NCBI GenBank assembly: GCA_964604675.1
Contig: CAZSAT010000018.1
Location: forward strand, 1 to 64,000
DNA from: CAZSAT01 sp964604675
Lineage (GTDB): Bacteria > Myxococcota_A > UBA796 > CAJQPC01
Direction: 5' to 3'
DNA length: 64,000 nucleotides
Position numbers and translations under genes: made by a program
The notes under the pieces: generated by a model
Told to the model about the DNA's origin: nothing
What the model saw: the letters and a program-made list of their open reading frames with translations, nothing else
Database searches by the model: none
Part shown: positions 19,399-26,951 of the stretch, piece after piece
How the letters are laid out: every line of letters starts with the position of its first letter
How positions within the stretch are numbered: the first letter of the stretch is position 1

Positions 19399-19962
19399 GT
19401 GCTCGGGCTCCTCCTCATCGTCGCATGTGACACGCCGGAACCGGCGCCCGAGGCCCTGGTGCCAGCGCCGGCGATCGCGCTGATCGACCAGGGCGGTGAT
19501 CCCTTCGGGGACGCCCAGCTGCTGGGCCGCCCGTGGGTGGCGAACGTGATCTTCACCCGCTGTCCCACGATCTGTCCGGCCTCCACGGGGCGCATGATCG
19601 GTCTGGAAGCACGAACCCGCGACCTCGGCGATGCGGTGGCCTTCTTGAGCTTCTCGGTCGACCCGGCGTACGACACCCCGGAGGTCTTGACGGCGTACGC
19701 CGCCTCGCTCGGCGTCGACACCAGCCGGTGGCACTTCCTGACCGGCGACGAAGCAGTCGTGCGTGCCACCGTGTCCGACGGGCTCAAGATCGCGGTGCAG
19801 GCGGGCGGCGGGGATCCCGCCGAGACCCTGCACGGCACGCACTTCGTGCTCGGCGCGTCCGGCTTCCTGCACGGCTTCTACGACACCGAGGACGGGGAGC
19901 GGCTCGCGGACCTCGAGCGGGATCTCCGGGCGCTCGTCGCCGCCGATCGGGTCGCCGACTAA
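19399..19962 (+). CDS. SCO1/SenC-family copper lipoprotein
   Basis: This 187-residue protein has a lipoprotein leader MLGLLLIVAC (Cys10). The thioredoxin-like SCO domain carries the copper-binding CPTIC motif (Cys55, Cys59) and a downstream histidine in HGTHFVLG (His145/His148). SCO proteins deliver copper to the CuA site of cytochrome c oxidase or act as thiol-disulfide reductases outside the inner membrane. No oxidase genes lie nearby. The GTG start is supported by GGAGG 5 nt upstream. The end overlaps the convergent sensor kinase gene by 4 bp. Confidence 0.9.
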   Translation: MLGLLLIVACDTPEPAPEALVPAPAIALIDQGGDPFGDAQLLGRPWVANVIFTRCPTICPASTGRMIGLEARTRDLGDAVAFLSFSVDPAYDTPEVLTAYAASLGVDTSRWHFLTGDEAVVRATVSDGLKIAVQAGGGDPAETLHGTHFVLGASGFLHGFYDTEDGERLADLERDLRALVAADRVAD

Positions 19963-22900
19963 GCCCGTCCGGGGGCTTCGGTGGCCGGAAGGCTGACCGT
20001 GAACTCGGCGCCCCCCTCCGGGTGGTTGCGCGCCGTGGCGTCGCCACCCAGACGGCGAACGATGTCGCGCGCGATGGAGAGGCCGAGGCCAAACCCGGCG
20101 GCTGCGCCTTCGGCCTGCACGTGGCGCTCGAAGATGTCGGCCAGGGCGCCTTCCGGGACGCCGCGTCCGTGGTCGCGCACGGTGATCCTGTGCGTCAGGC
20201 CGCGGTGGATTCCGATGACCACGTGCGCGCCCTGGGGGCTGTACTTCAGGGCGTTCGACAGCAGGTTGGAGAGCACGCGCGCCAGATCGTGAGGGTCGCC
20301 CTCGACCCACGCGACGCCGTCGCTTCGGACGTCCACGGCGACGCCCGCATCGCGGGCCAGCGGCATGAGCTGGGAGACCACCCGCTGGACCACGTCGCTG
20401 AGCTGCACGGGCACGTGCATGCCGTGGTGACGCTGGAGCAGCCGCTCGACGATCTGCCGGGCGTAGACCGCTCGATCGCGCATCTCCCCGAGGAGCGTGA
20501 CCAGCTCCGTGTCGTCGCCGTGGGCGTCGGCCAGGTAGTCGAGCGCGGTCTGCAGCGCGTCGAGGGGGGCACGGGCGTCGTGAGCGAGGCCGCGGGCCTC
20601 GTCGAGCTCCCGCTGCGCGCGCTGGATGCGCCGGGCGTTGGCCAGCGCGACGGCAGCGTGGGCCGCGAGGGTGCGGAGGTACCGCGCCGTGTCCGACAGC
20701 TCGGCATCGGTGGCCGTGCGGCTGTCGACGTAGATCGCGCCGAGACACTCGGGGCCATCGAGGAGCGGCACGCACATCACGCTGCGGAGATCGAGGTCGA
20801 CGATCGAGCGCTCGGCGCGCAGGTCGGCTCGCTCGCCGAGGTCCACGGCGATGACCTCCCGTCCCATCGAGATGGCGTTGGACGCGATGCTGCGTGAGAA
20901 GCTGCCGGCCTCGGTGTTGCCGTCGCGATCCCGGTACGCCACCACCTCGATGGTGGCGCCTTCGGGCGCCGACTCGGTGACCGCCGCCAGCAGGCCGGCC
21001 AGATCACGCTCCCGGGTGACAGCCACGGCCAACCCGAGCAGCTTCTTCAGGCCCTCGTCGTCGCGCCCAGCGCTCAGGTGGGCCTGGCACCGACCCGCCA
21101 GGGTCACCGCGCGGCTTCGAAGGTGCACATGCCCCATCTCGTCGGCGTAGATCAGCACCCGGTCCGCGAAGGTCAGCGCGTCCTGGCTGCGTCCGACCTC
21201 CAGGAAGGCCTCGCTCAGGAGCACCCGCACCTCGGCGAGTGGGCCGGCCTCGCCAGCGGACCTCAAGGGTTCCTCGGCGCATTCGGCGAGGCGGTCGAGC
21301 TGAGCGCCGCCGCCTTCGCGTGCCAGGCAGAGCGCCTCCATGGCGCGGATCAAACACGCGTCGGCGGTCTGTCCCGACCGGGCGACGAGCCGCTGCGCAG
21401 CGTGCACCGAGGCGAGGGCGCCGCTGGCGCGTTCTGCCACGGCGAGCGCCGCCAGGCGCACGGCGGCGCGCGCCTCCTGCTCCGGCACACAGCAGCCGCG
21501 CGCGATGGTGGACGCGCGGTCGTACCAGCGCCGCGCGGTCGCCGCGTCGTCGCTCACCATGGCGAGCTCGCCGAGGCGCAAGGCCGCGCCGGCCTCTTCA
21601 TGGTGCATGCCGTGGTTCGACGCGCGCTCGAGCGCCGTGGTCGCAGCCTCGCGTGACTGCTCCAACCGTCCGGTCTCGCGGTAGGCATCTGCGAGGCGGA
21701 TCTGCACGCGCACCGCCTCGCGGCTGGCGCCGTGACGGTCGAGGATGCGGAGCGCTTCTTCCCAGCGGGCGAGCGCTCCGGGTCGGTCGCCGATCCGCAC
21801 GACCGCCTGCGCGGCGAGGTCGAGGAGCCGCGCGCGCTCGGGGCCGCGCAGACCGGCCTCGGGCGTGGACGCGCGCGAGAGGCGGTACCCCGCTTCGCGG
21901 ATTCGACCGGCCTTCCAGGCGAGGCGCCCGCGCAGTGCATCGAGGCGGGCGCGGCTCGGGCGCCCTGCGCCCAGGTCTTCCGGGATGTTGTCGAGCAACT
22001 CCAGCGCGGCCGCTGCGTCGCCTCGTTCCAGGATCGCCTCGGCGTGGACCGTGCGGAGCTCGATCCAGGCGTCGACCTCGTCGGTCCGGGGGACCGGCGG
22101 TGCGCTCGCTGCATGCGCGATCACCTCGTCGAGCTCGCCGGCCTCGAGGTGCAAGCGCGCAGCCAGCCCCGCGAGCGTCAGCGGGAGCTGGCCCCCCAGC
22201 GCGAGCCGGGTGCGCTGGAGCAGACGCAGGGCCTCCTCGGGCTGGTCGAGGTGATCCGCGTGCAGGCGCGCGAGCTCCGCGAGGAGTGGCGCGTGCTGCG
22301 CGCCCGGGTCCCGCGGAAGCTGGTCGCTTCCAAAGCGCTGCGCTGCGGGCGCCTGGCCTGCCCGCGCCATCGCACGCACGCGAAGTCCCGCCAGCGTGGG
22401 GCTGGGCAGCCGATCGAACATGGCCGACGCGAGCGCGAGAGCGAGGGCGGTGTCTCGATCCAGGGCCGCAAGGAGGCAGCGCGGGGCGTGCTCCGCGATG
22501 AGGTCGAGGTCCCCGCTCGCCTCGACGTGCTCACCGAGCGCCACGAGGTCTGCGCCGGAGGTCGCGGCCAGGTGCCGGGCCAGCACCAGGTGCTGTTCCT
22601 CCGGCTCGGGCCTGGCTCCGAGGAGCGCCTTGCGGTGCAGCTCCGTGTCGCAGCGTGCCACCCCTTCTTCGACCCGCACGAAGCCGGTGACCTGGAGCTC
22701 GTCCAGCGCGATCCGCATGCCGCGGCTGGCCGCGTGGGCGAGGCTGGCCAGGGTCTCTACCCGCAAGGGGCGGTCTGCCGTAGCGAGCAACCCGCCCACC
22801 GTGGTCGCGGCGGTGCCGAGCAGGTGCAGACGGTCGACGTGGGCCTCGGGCGTGTGCCCGAGCGCCTGGAGCTTCGCGCGATCGACGCGCCAGCGGTAGC

Positions 22901-24305
22901 GTTCGTAGCGAAGCGCGCCGGACTCCGTGGCGCCGAGCACCGTCTCCAACACGATGCCTGGCAGCCCGCCGGTGAGCTTCTCCACGCGCTCCGCCAGGCC
23001 CGCCAGGTCGTCGCAGCGTCCCAACAAGCCCTCGAGGAGGCGACGAAGCTCCGCGTGGCCGATGCTGGACATGCCCCAAGTGGCCGCCGCCCAGGCGGGG
23101 GTCTGCGACGCCGCTGCGAACACCGTGCACTCCGGCTGTTCGGCGAGTGCGGCGAGGGTGGCGGCCGTGCCCCGGTCCAGGCTCCCGAGGTCGTCGGCCA
23201 GCACGGCGAGGCGGCCCGAGGTGCGCCCCATCACGAGCTCGGCGGCCGCCCGTGCCCGAACCCTCTGCTCCATGTCCGCGGGCAGGTTGGCCGGCTCGCC
23301 CCAGAGCGCCGGATCGCGGAGCGCGCGCCGGACGGGTGCCCAGGCGCCCCCTCCGGGATGGATGCGAAGCACGGCCACACCGCGGCTGCGCAGTGCCGCC
23401 CCGATGCGGTCCAGGCAACGCGACCGACCGGAACCGCGCGGGCCCACCAGCGCGAGGCTGTTGGTCTTGGCGGTCCACAGGCGCAGCGCCTCGGCCTCCA
23501 CCGTGCGCGTGAGGTGCAGGTGGTGGGCGCGGCGCAGCACCGTCCACGTGTCCGGGCCGGGTGCACGCGCACCCTCCGCGACGAGCACCCGAACCACCTC
23601 CCCCGCCGACGGCCGCTCGGCGGCGCTCGGGTGGAGCAGGGCTCGGAGCAGGGCGTCCAAGGCGGGACGTCGAAGCGTCGACGGCGGCGGGCCCTCACCG
23701 CGGAGCTCCGGTGAGCCATCCGGCCAGGGCGGCGCACCGTGCAGCAGACGCCAGAGCAGCAAGCCGAGGCTGTAGAGATCGGTGGCCGCTGTGGGGTGGC
23801 CCTGATCCAAGCGCTCCGGCGCCGACCACGCAAGGTCACCGAAGCCCACCTCCACCGTGGGCGACAGCAGCGTGAGCGAGGGGCCCGAGAGCTCTCGGCA
23901 GAGGATGTGGTCGGGCTGCACCGCGCCGTGGGTCAGCCCTTCCTCGTGGAGGGCGGCCAGTCCATCCGCGAGGTGGGCACCCGCCTGCAAGGCCTGGGTC
24001 CTGCTGAGGGGGCGCATGCTCGTCAGCACCTTCAGGGACACGCCGGGGGTGTGCTCCAGCGCCATCCAGGGGCTCGGATCCGTGCCGTGATCGAGGACGG
24101 CGGCGACCGACGGGTGGCAGACGCGCAGGAGGCGCTGCACCCGTGCGGGGTCGCCCTCGAGCTGCGCGATCACAGCGAGCCTTCCGCCGCCGTCTTCCGC
24201 GAGCCACGCCGCCCGGGGTTTGTGCTCGTCGAGCGGCGCCTTCAGCGACCAGTCGCCCACTTCGAGACCGGAGAAGGGCGGGGTGTGGCGGGCGGTGTCG
24301 GACAC
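19959..24305 (-). CDS. Pseudokinase–STAND ATPase–TPR–GAF–sensor histidine kinase
   Basis: This 1448-residue protein starts with a kinase-like domain (15-240) that lacks catalytic residues: the HRD motif is HGA (126-128), DFG is missing and no VAIK lysine is visible. An ATPase region with P-loop GPRGSGRS (288-295, Arg in place of the usual Lys) follows, then a long helical TPR-like region, a GAF domain (~1060-1215), a HisKA region with the phosphoacceptor in GLAHDARAPL (His1242), and a HATPase_c domain (N box LSNALKYSP near 1351, then DHGRGVP and GLGLS). The order resembles cyanobacterial HstK-type and fungal hybrid kinases. It probably autophosphorylates on His and signals to an unlinked response regulator. 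No transmembrane segment is seen. The GTG start has TAGGCT 6 nt upstream. Confidence 0.88.
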   Translation of the reverse strand: MSDTARHTPPFSGLEVGDWSLKAPLDEHKPRAAWLAEDGGGRLAVIAQLEGDPARVQRLLRVCHPSVAAVLDHGTDPSPWMALEHTPGVSLKVLTSMRPLSRTQALQAGAHLADGLAALHEEGLTHGAVQPDHILCRELSGPSLTLLSPTVEVGFGDLAWSAPERLDQGHPTAATDLYSLGLLLWRLLHGAPPWPDGSPELRGEGPPPSTLRRPALDALLRALLHPSAAERPSAGEVVRVLVAEGARAPGPDTWTVLRRAHHLHLTRTVEAEALRLWTAKTNSLALVGPRGSGRSRCLDRIGAALRSRGVAVLRIHPGGGAWAPVRRALRDPALWGEPANLPADMEQRVRARAAAELVMGRTSGRLAVLADDLGSLDRGTAATLAALAEQPECTVFAAASQTPAWAAATWGMSSIGHAELRRLLEGLLGRCDDLAGLAERVEKLTGGLPGIVLETVLGATESGALRYERYRWRVDRAKLQALGHTPEAHVDRLHLLGTAATTVGGLLATADRPLRVETLASLAHAASRGMRIALDELQVTGFVRVEEGVARCDTELHRKALLGARPEPEEQHLVLARHLAATSGADLVALGEHVEASGDLDLIAEHAPRCLLAALDRDTALALALASAMFDRLPSPTLAGLRVRAMARAGQAPAAQRFGSDQLPRDPGAQHAPLLAELARLHADHLDQPEEALRLLQRTRLALGGQLPLTLAGLAARLHLEAGELDEVIAHAASAPPVPRTDEVDAWIELRTVHAEAILERGDAAAALELLDNIPEDLGAGRPSRARLDALRGRLAWKAGRIREAGYRLSRASTPEAGLRGPERARLLDLAAQAVVRIGDRPGALARWEEALRILDRHGASREAVRVQIRLADAYRETGRLEQSREAATTALERASNHGMHHEEAGAALRLGELAMVSDDAATARRWYDRASTIARGCCVPEQEARAAVRLAALAVAERASGALASVHAAQRLVARSGQTADACLIRAMEALCLAREGGGAQLDRLAECAEEPLRSAGEAGPLAEVRVLLSEAFLEVGRSQDALTFADRVLIYADEMGHVHLRSRAVTLAGRCQAHLSAGRDDEGLKKLLGLAVAVTRERDLAGLLAAVTESAPEGATIEVVAYRDRDGNTEAGSFSRSIASNAISMGREVIAVDLGERADLRAERSIVDLDLRSVMCVPLLDGPECLGAIYVDSRTATDAELSDTARYLRTLAAHAAVALANARRIQRAQRELDEARGLAHDARAPLDALQTALDYLADAHGDDTELVTLLGEMRDRAVYARQIVERLLQRHHGMHVPVQLSDVVQRVVSQLMPLARDAGVAVDVRSDGVAWVEGDPHDLARVLSNLLSNALKYSPQGAHVVIGIHRGLTHRITVRDHGRGVPEGALADIFERHVQAEGAAAGFGLGLSIARDIVRRLGGDATARNHPEGGAEFTVSLPATEAPGRA

Positions 24306-24311
24306 GGGAGG

Positions 24312-24317
24312 AGCCTA
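24312..24317 (-). promoter_or_regulatory. -10-like TAGGCT, predicted leaderless promoter of the sensor kinase gene
   Basis: The minus-strand hexamer TAGGCT fits TANNNT and ends 6 nt before the GTG at 24305. The spacer is CCTCCC, so no Shine-Dalgarno pairing is possible. Confidence 0.55.
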
Positions 24318-24352
24318 CTTCTTGTGGGCTGGCGCGCTGCAGCGCCTCGAGG

Positions 24353-25666
24353 CTACAGCAGGACGGGATTCGACAGGGCCCAGGTGAAGGTCCGGTCCCA
24401 GTCGCCGTCGTCGGGAAGGAAGTCCCGGAGATGGTGGGGATCGATCGTCAGGCGCAGGCGGTACACGCCGGCACCGTCCGTGGCGTGGGTGGTGCCACAT
24501 CCGGTGGCCCACACCGCGCCGTCCTTCAGGATCTCGTAGCCGATCTCCGGGGACTCACCGTTCTTCGGAGAGCCATCGGACAGGGTCACGCACGCGGCCC
24601 GCACCCCCCCGTCGACCTGCTCGAAGCCGAGCCCGTCGGGGATTCCCAGCGCATCGAACACGATGTAGTTGGCGCCCGCGGCCAGCGCTTCGTCCAGGGT
24701 GTCGGGTGCCTGATCCGCCGCCACGACCCAGTTCGAGAACCAGCGCATCATGCGGCGGTAGGAGTCCACGCGTTCGCCATCGGACATCAGGCTGGGAAGG
24801 GAGTTGCGGTGGGCGTCGGTGCCGGCCACGGCGACGGTGTGCTGCACCGCCGCGAGCTGATCGAAGCGGTCGATGCTCACCTGCTGGTCCTGGTAGAGCG
24901 CCAGGAAGACCAGGTCGGGCTCGGCCTCGCTGTCGGCGTCCAGGAACGGGGCCGCGTCGCTCAGCCAGCTCAGCGGGTCGAGGCCGAGGAACTCCTCTCG
25001 AATCGTCGGATCGACCATCGCGTGCAGGTTGAAGACCTCGACGCCCGCCTGCCCGAGGGCCTGCCGTTCGAGGAGCGTTTCGAGGTCGCGCTCTTCGGTG
25101 TGGGCTTGGAGGACGAGCGCGCCGGCGTCCAGCATGGCGTCGACGGCGTCCTGATCTGCGCGGTTGAGCAGATCGTCTCGAGTCTCGGCGTCGTCTGCCA
25201 CGTGCCGCTCGAGGCCGACGGGCATCAACATGTCCTCGTAGCCCGGTCGGAGGAGGGTCTGGTGCCCGTCGTCGCACAGGATTCGGAGCCCGACCGACTG
25301 GCCGTCGAGCTCGACCAGGTCATCGCCGGAGCGCAGGTTCAGCAAGGTGTCCCAGTCCGGCACCGCGCCGTAGGAGGGGTGGTCGGAGAGCCAGGCGGTG
25401 TCGATGGCCGCCTCGCAGAGGCCGCGTCGGAGGTCGTCGAGGCAGGCTTCGTCCAGCACCCCGTCCACGTACCCTTCGCCGTCGCAGGCATCGTGGGACC
25501 AGGGCGAGTGCAGGTGCACGATGGACCGCGACCAGGAGAGCCCGTCGGCGGGCGGCGCGATGTCCTCGGCGAGGCGGACGGCTTGGGACGACCAGTCCAC
25601 GGGGACGGGCGCGGCGTCCACCGCAGTGTCCGTGAGGTCGGCGGTGCAGGCGACGAAGAAGAGCAC
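24353..25666 (-). CDS. PHP-domain-like metal-dependent lipoprotein
   Basis: This 437-residue protein has an ultra-short lipoprotein leader MLFFVAC. Motifs match the PHP (polymerase and histidinol phosphatase) superfamily: VHLHSPWSHD near residue 50, WLSDHPS, ALVLQAHTEE and VAGTDAHRNSLP, all of which can supply metal ligands. It is probably an envelope-attached phosphoesterase or an inactive relative; the substrate is unknown. The start is GTG at 25666, with TATGAT 6 nt upstream and no Shine-Dalgarno, so a leaderless mRNA is predicted. It lies just upstream of and divergent to the tRNA-Arg gene. Confidence 0.75.
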   Translation of the reverse strand: MLFFVACTADLTDTAVDAAPVPVDWSSQAVRLAEDIAPPADGLSWSRSIVHLHSPWSHDACDGEGYVDGVLDEACLDDLRRGLCEAAIDTAWLSDHPSYGAVPDWDTLLNLRSGDDLVELDGQSVGLRILCDDGHQTLLRPGYEDMLMPVGLERHVADDAETRDDLLNRADQDAVDAMLDAGALVLQAHTEERDLETLLERQALGQAGVEVFNLHAMVDPTIREEFLGLDPLSWLSDAAPFLDADSEAEPDLVFLALYQDQQVSIDRFDQLAAVQHTVAVAGTDAHRNSLPSLMSDGERVDSYRRMMRWFSNWVVAADQAPDTLDEALAAGANYIVFDALGIPDGLGFEQVDGGVRAACVTLSDGSPKNGESPEIGYEILKDGAVWATGCGTTHATDGAGVYRLRLTIDPHHLRDFLPDDGDWDRTFTWALSNPVLL

Positions 25667-25672
25667 GACCCG

Positions 25673-25678
25673 ATCATA
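25673..25678 (-). promoter_or_regulatory. -10 TATGAT, predicted leaderless promoter of the PHP gene
   Basis: The minus-strand TATGAT is close to the sigma-70 consensus and ends exactly 6 nt before the GTG at 25666. No convincing -35 is seen. Confidence 0.6.
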
Positions 25679-25721
25679 GCGGCTGGACGCGGCCTGCGGA
25701 GGTCGGATAGCGGGCGCGCAC

Positions 25722-25798
25722 GCCCCCGTAGCTCAGTTGGATAGAGCGGCGGATTCCTAATCCGTAGGCCGGAGGTTCGAATCCTCTCGGGGGTACCA
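25722..25798 (+). tRNA. tRNA-Arg (anticodon CCU)
   Basis: A 77-nt cloverleaf can be drawn: acceptor GCCCCCG with CGGGGGT, D arm GCTC/GAGC, anticodon stem GCGGA/TCCGT with loop TTCCTAA (anticodon CCT in DNA), T arm GGAGG TTCGAAT CCTCT, and an encoded terminal CCA. It reads AGG. The 3' 44 nt, from the anticodon loop up to the CC of the CCA end, are repeated exactly at 26872-26915, so it is the attachment site of an integrated element. Confidence 0.95.
25754..25797 (+). repeat. attL-type 44-bp direct repeat (within tRNA-Arg)
   Basis: The repeat starts at the TT of the anticodon loop and runs through TACC at the tRNA 3' end. It is identical to 26872-26915. The identity stops abruptly on both sides. 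Confidence 0.85.
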
Positions 25799-26230
25799 CT
25801 TCCACGTGTGATATCAGGCGTTTGGTTGCCGTTGTCGACTGGTTGCCGTTGTCGACATCTCGATCCGCGATGAGGGCGCCGGATTCGACGACCGTAGGTC
25901 GATCTCGCCCGAGGTGCCCGAGGGGCTCGTTGTCGCGGAGCATCTTGCGGCTCGATCCCTTGGTGGAGGAGGTTCGAGCGAGGGAGGGGCTGGAGGCAGC
26001 CGGACCCTTCGGCACGCGCCGGCTGCACGTGACCTACAACTGCCTCGGAGCCGGTCCACACCGCGCCGTAGCCAGCTCCGCGGCCCGGCTTCGGCTCCTC
26101 CGTGATGTCCTTGGAGACCGACTACGGGCCCCGTCAACATGACCGACGATCACGGCAGTGTCGTGCTCTTGGCCGCTCCCGCAGGGGCAAGGCCGGTTGC
26201 AAGCTGCCGGTCGCCGCAGACAGGTCGCGT
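25799..26230. other. Non-coding left half of the mini-island
   Basis: About 430 bp without a convincing gene. Frames here give low-complexity Arg/Pro/Ser-rich translations with no family resemblance. The one recognisable feature is a 17-bp tandem repeat near its left end. Codon-position G+C bias, strong elsewhere in the window, is not evident. Confidence 0.5.
25823..25856 (+). repeat. Two tandem 17-bp repeats (TGGTTGCCGTTGTCGAC)
   Basis: The 17-bp unit occurs at 25823-25839 and 25840-25856 without mismatch. It lies 25 bp inside the left end of the element, a place where recombinase arm sites or an excisionase site could sit. Function is not known. Confidence 0.7.
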
Positions 26231-26497
26231 CTACGCCGCAAGTGGTGCCAGCTCGCCTGTTCCGAGAGGCGGCAGGCCCAGCTCCCGAAGCACCGTGTCG
26301 AGCTGCAACGTAGTGATGCTCGCCGGGGATGTGATCTCGAGCCCGATCGGCTCCCCATCAGCGTCGTAGTCGATGATCAGACCACCGTCGACCGGCACGG
26401 AGCGCGCGGCCTTCGACCCCGGCCGCCGCCGGAGTTGGAGGTATGCCGCGAGCGGCTTGCCCTTCCGGTAAGTGACCTGCAAGTATCGACGTGCCAT
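26231..26497 (-). CDS. DUF2283-like small protein, putative antitoxin
   Basis: This 88-residue protein contains GGLIIDYDADGEPIGLEITS, which matches the core of DUF2283 proteins (VDYDxxGxxVGIEIL). The basic N-terminus MARRYLQVTYRKGK could bind nucleic acid. DUF2283 genes are commonly paired with DUF4258 genes in layouts resembling toxin-antitoxin modules. It lies 4 bp after the DUF4258-like gene in the same direction, so the toxin-like gene comes first. The antitoxin role is inferred from family pairing only. Confidence 0.7.
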   Translation of the reverse strand: MARRYLQVTYRKGKPLAAYLQLRRRPGSKAARSVPVDGGLIIDYDADGEPIGLEITSPASITTLQLDTVLRELGLPPLGTGELAPLAA

Positions 26498-26501
26498 GGC
26501 C

Positions 26502-26747
26502 CTAGTCTACCCGGTAGGCAGTGACGAGGACCACAACCTCGTCTTCATCATCCGGCTCCACGATGACGTGCCACGCTGCCTGTCGAAGCCGGCAATGGAC
26601 CACCCATCGTCCCTCGACGTGATCGTCTACCAGGCCCGACGGGGTTGCGAGCATCTGACGAAGCTCGACCTCGCTCAGGCCGCGTTGCTCCATGCGTTCC
26701 TCGAGATGAGGCGTGAACTCCAGCGGCCAGATCCACCACGTCGGCAT
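26502..26747 (-). CDS. DUF4258-like small protein, putative toxin
   Basis: This 81-residue protein has the DUF4258 pattern: FTPHLEERMEQRGLSEVELRQML (an H-x-x-x-R-M-x-x-R-G-(I/L)-(S/T) start), then the beta-strand-rich half GRWVVHCRL and AWHVIVEPDDEDEVVVLVTAYRV. This small fold resembles RelE/BrnT-like RNases, and family members are suspected toxins. The start is ATG with TAGCCC 6 nt upstream and no Shine-Dalgarno. It is the first gene of a two-gene unit in the mini-island. Confidence 0.72.
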   Translation of the reverse strand: MPTWWIWPLEFTPHLEERMEQRGLSEVELRQMLATPSGLVDDHVEGRWVVHCRLRQAAWHVIVEPDDEDEVVVLVTAYRVD

Positions 26748-26796
26748 GCGGTGGGGCTACCCCGGCGGCCGTCGACACACCACCGCACCAGAGTTG

Positions 26797-26813
26797 CAAG
26801 TGGTGTACAAGTG
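26797..26813. promoter_or_regulatory. Direct repeats CAAGTG 11 bp apart, possible operator
   Basis: CAAGTG occurs at 26797-26802 and 26808-26813, one helical turn apart, about 50 bp upstream of the DUF4258-like start. Toxin-antitoxin operons are usually autoregulated, so this is a candidate binding site. The evidence is the repeat alone. Confidence 0.25.
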
Positions 26814-26871
26814 CCCCCCGATCCGCCCCGCGAACGCCCTCCGCACCGCGATCCACACGCCGGATCACCCC

Positions 26872-26915
26872 TTCCTAATCCGTAGGCCGGAGGTTCGAAT
26901 CCTCTCGGGGGTACC
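26872..26915 (+). repeat. attR-type 44-bp direct repeat (tRNA-Arg 3' fragment)
   Basis: This is an exact copy of tRNA-Arg positions from the anticodon loop to the 3' CC. The 5' half of the tRNA is absent, so the fragment is not a functional tRNA. It marks the right end of the inserted element, 36 bp before the sulfatase gene. Confidence 0.85.
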
Positions 26916-26939
26916 TTCCGCACCTCGGCCCCGTCGTCA

Positions 26940-26945
26940 TAGACT
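26940..26945 (+). promoter_or_regulatory. -10-like TAGACT, predicted leaderless promoter of the sulfatase gene
   Basis: TAGACT fits TANNNT and ends 6 nt before the ATG at 26952. It lies just outside the right att repeat. No Shine-Dalgarno sequence is present. Confidence 0.5.
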
Positions 26946-26951
26946 GTCCCG

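Larger units (their letters stand above)
25754..26915. mobile_element. Mini-island integrated at tRNA-Arg (~1.1 kb), no integrase
   Basis: The segment between the two copies of the tRNA 3' part (unit 25754-26871, 1118 bp) has the layout of a tRNA-integrated element: intact tRNA on the left, displaced 3' fragment on the right. Its only recognisable genes are a DUF4258-like and a DUF2283-like small gene on the minus strand. No recombinase is encoded, so it is either mobilised in trans or the remnant of a larger island. Confidence 0.75.

Noticed and set aside
24330..24352. The palindrome GCGCTGCAGCGC between the PHP and sensor kinase genes as a terminator.
   Set aside because: The stem is short and no T-run follows on either strand.
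25674..26015. A minus-strand ORF containing PPRGFEPPAYGLG across the tRNA gene.
   Set aside because: This peptide is the well known false translation of the reverse complement of a tRNA; the same peptide appears at the tRNA fragment at 26872-26915.
25822..26142. A 106-codon plus-strand ORF in the left half of the mini-island, considered as a recombinase remnant.
   Set aside because: No recombinase motif (no R-H-R-Y pattern) and low-complexity sequence.
26872..26915. A second tRNA-Arg gene.
   Set aside because: Only the 3' part is present; acceptor 5' strand, D arm and 5' anticodon stem are missing.
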